From: Dirofilaria immitis
Lineage: Eukaryota; Nematoda; Chromadorea; Rhabditida; Onchocercidae
Assembly (NCBI GenBank): GCA_024305405.1
Contig: JAKNDB010000068.1
Coordinates: forward strand, 12,459,501-12,523,500
Direction of reading: 5' to 3'
Length of the DNA: 64,000 nucleotides
The notes beneath the pieces are model-generated. The model worked only from the letters and a program-made list of their open reading frames with translations. It was not told the origin of the DNA and made no database searches. Positions 62,945 to 64,000 of this stretch are shown in pieces (within the stretch, counting starts at the first letter, position 1; each line of letters opens with the position of its first letter). A program made the translations under genes and the position numbers.

Positions 62945-64000
62945 GGATTATGCGGAGATGCTTTAACTTTAGTTATTCAGGTTTTGAAAATTAATAATGA
63001 ATGCTACGATCATCTTAAATTTTTCTGACATTCATTATTGTATTGATCGTCATATTTTTGTACACATTTTAATACAATTCTGTGAATCCATTTTAATACA
63101 ATTCTATCAATCCATTTTAATACAATTCTGTCAATCATTCAGGTAATTGGAGATGCATAGCATATTGAATTTACTAATTACATTTTGAACTATATAATGT
63201 ATAAAGATTCGAAGGGGATACTGTTGTAGAACATAACTTTTAGCTTTTCATTGTTCCAGATTTTAGGGTAAACATAGGAATACGATTATCATTCTGTTGA
63301 AATTTTCAAAATTTCGCAATATTCTTCAAGATGGATGCATTTATTTTATTCTTTCTTGTATAATCCATTTTATTTGTATATTTGAAATGTATTTACATTT
63401 ACCAACAGTACCATAAATTTCCTTCTTCTCAGTTTCATGAGTATTCATTATTTTTAGCTTCGAAACTTATTTTGAATCAAAAATTTCTTTGATAATAAAT
63501 GATTCGCTATGGCCGACTAACATTTGTGGTGTCTTTTATTATTAAATATGAAAAGATATAAGTGAAAATATTTCAGTAACATTTTTCATTTCAATCCGCT
63601 ATGCTCAATTACGCTATATGATCTTTCGGACTTAATTTATTAACAGCGAAGCTAACCCTTTCCACCATTCATATATCAAATTTCATCTTTCGGGATTTTA
63701 CCTAATCAATTCTGCTCAAAGCTTCAATAACGAACAAATTAAAGATTTCTAAAATCTAATCTCTAGAATTACATTCCTTAAATTTCTCATCTCTTGGCAT
63801 TTATTTTAAAATCTCCAATTACAAATACAAACTTATAAATTTGATGTGTAACACATATCTGTTATATCTGAGTAAGATCAATTTTTTTATCAAGAACAAA
63901 TTAAGCAATTGATCCGTGACTGTTTAGAGTTTTGGTCTTATTTACTGAAAAATAAATTTTTTCAAATTTCCACATTCCCTTCTCAGAGTAATAACTTGTA
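62945..64000. other. Downstream flank of the RING gene
   Basis: Probably its 3'UTR and then intergenic DNA. Contains three tandem 24-bp repeats (63065-63136). No further coding exon recognised to the window end. Confidence 0.5.
63065..63136. repeat. Three tandem 24-bp repeats after the RING gene stop
   Basis: Units at 63065-63088, 63089-63112 and 63113-63136, each CATTTTAATACAATTCT followed by 7 bases ending AATC; they differ at only one or two positions. They lie about 120 bases past the stop, probably in the 3'UTR. Confidence 0.9.

Overview
The window looks like nuclear DNA of a parasitic-type nematode: very A/T-rich, with long introns, TTTTCAG-like splice acceptors just before start codons (suggesting spliced-leader trans-splicing), cuticle collagens, ShK-bearing tyrosinases, an MSP-domain protein and a CED-4 homologue. 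I infer a clade III (spirurid or filarial-like) worm, but the species cannot be read from the sequence. No rRNA, tRNA, transposase, CRISPR array or bacterial or viral gene was recognised. All exon structures below are hand-built from reading frame, GT/AG sites, phase and paralogue or family comparison.

Layout. (1) 0.4-5.4 kb (+) and 13.4-19.2 kb (+): two tandemly duplicated secreted tyrosinases with two C-terminal ShK domains each. Nearly all internal exons have identical lengths; the upstream copy has two frame problems. (2) 21.1-23.5 kb (-): a secreted cysteine-rich protein I do not recognise. (3) 23.9-25.7 kb (-): a small tail-anchored MSP/VAP-like protein. (4) 27.6-32.7 kb (-): ced-4, the Apaf-1-type apoptosis activator (CARD plus NB-ARC), with three apparent frameshifts beside homopolymers. 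(5) 37.6-39.4 kb (-) and 48.2-49.8 kb (+): two divergently transcribed cuticle collagens separated by about 8.8 kb of A/T-rich DNA containing GATA-type clusters and a palindrome-plus-TATA promoter candidate. (6) 54.9-62.9 kb (+): a membrane-anchored RING-finger protein whose C-terminal tail carries tandem 8-residue aromatic repeats. Its RING exon and TM exon lie far apart and are joined here by phase and family consensus.

Working together: tyrosinases and collagens fit cuticle or eggshell building and cross-linking. CED-4, the MSP/VAP-like protein and the RING protein are cell-internal, and nothing shows a joint pathway. The single-base frameshifts in tyrosinase A and ced-4 all sit in or beside short T or A runs, so consensus errors of the assembly are the simplest explanation. 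True decay of both genes is not excluded. The most novel-looking items are the RING-TM-octad-repeat protein, the secreted cysteine-rich protein, and several short repeats and palindromes in noncoding DNA.
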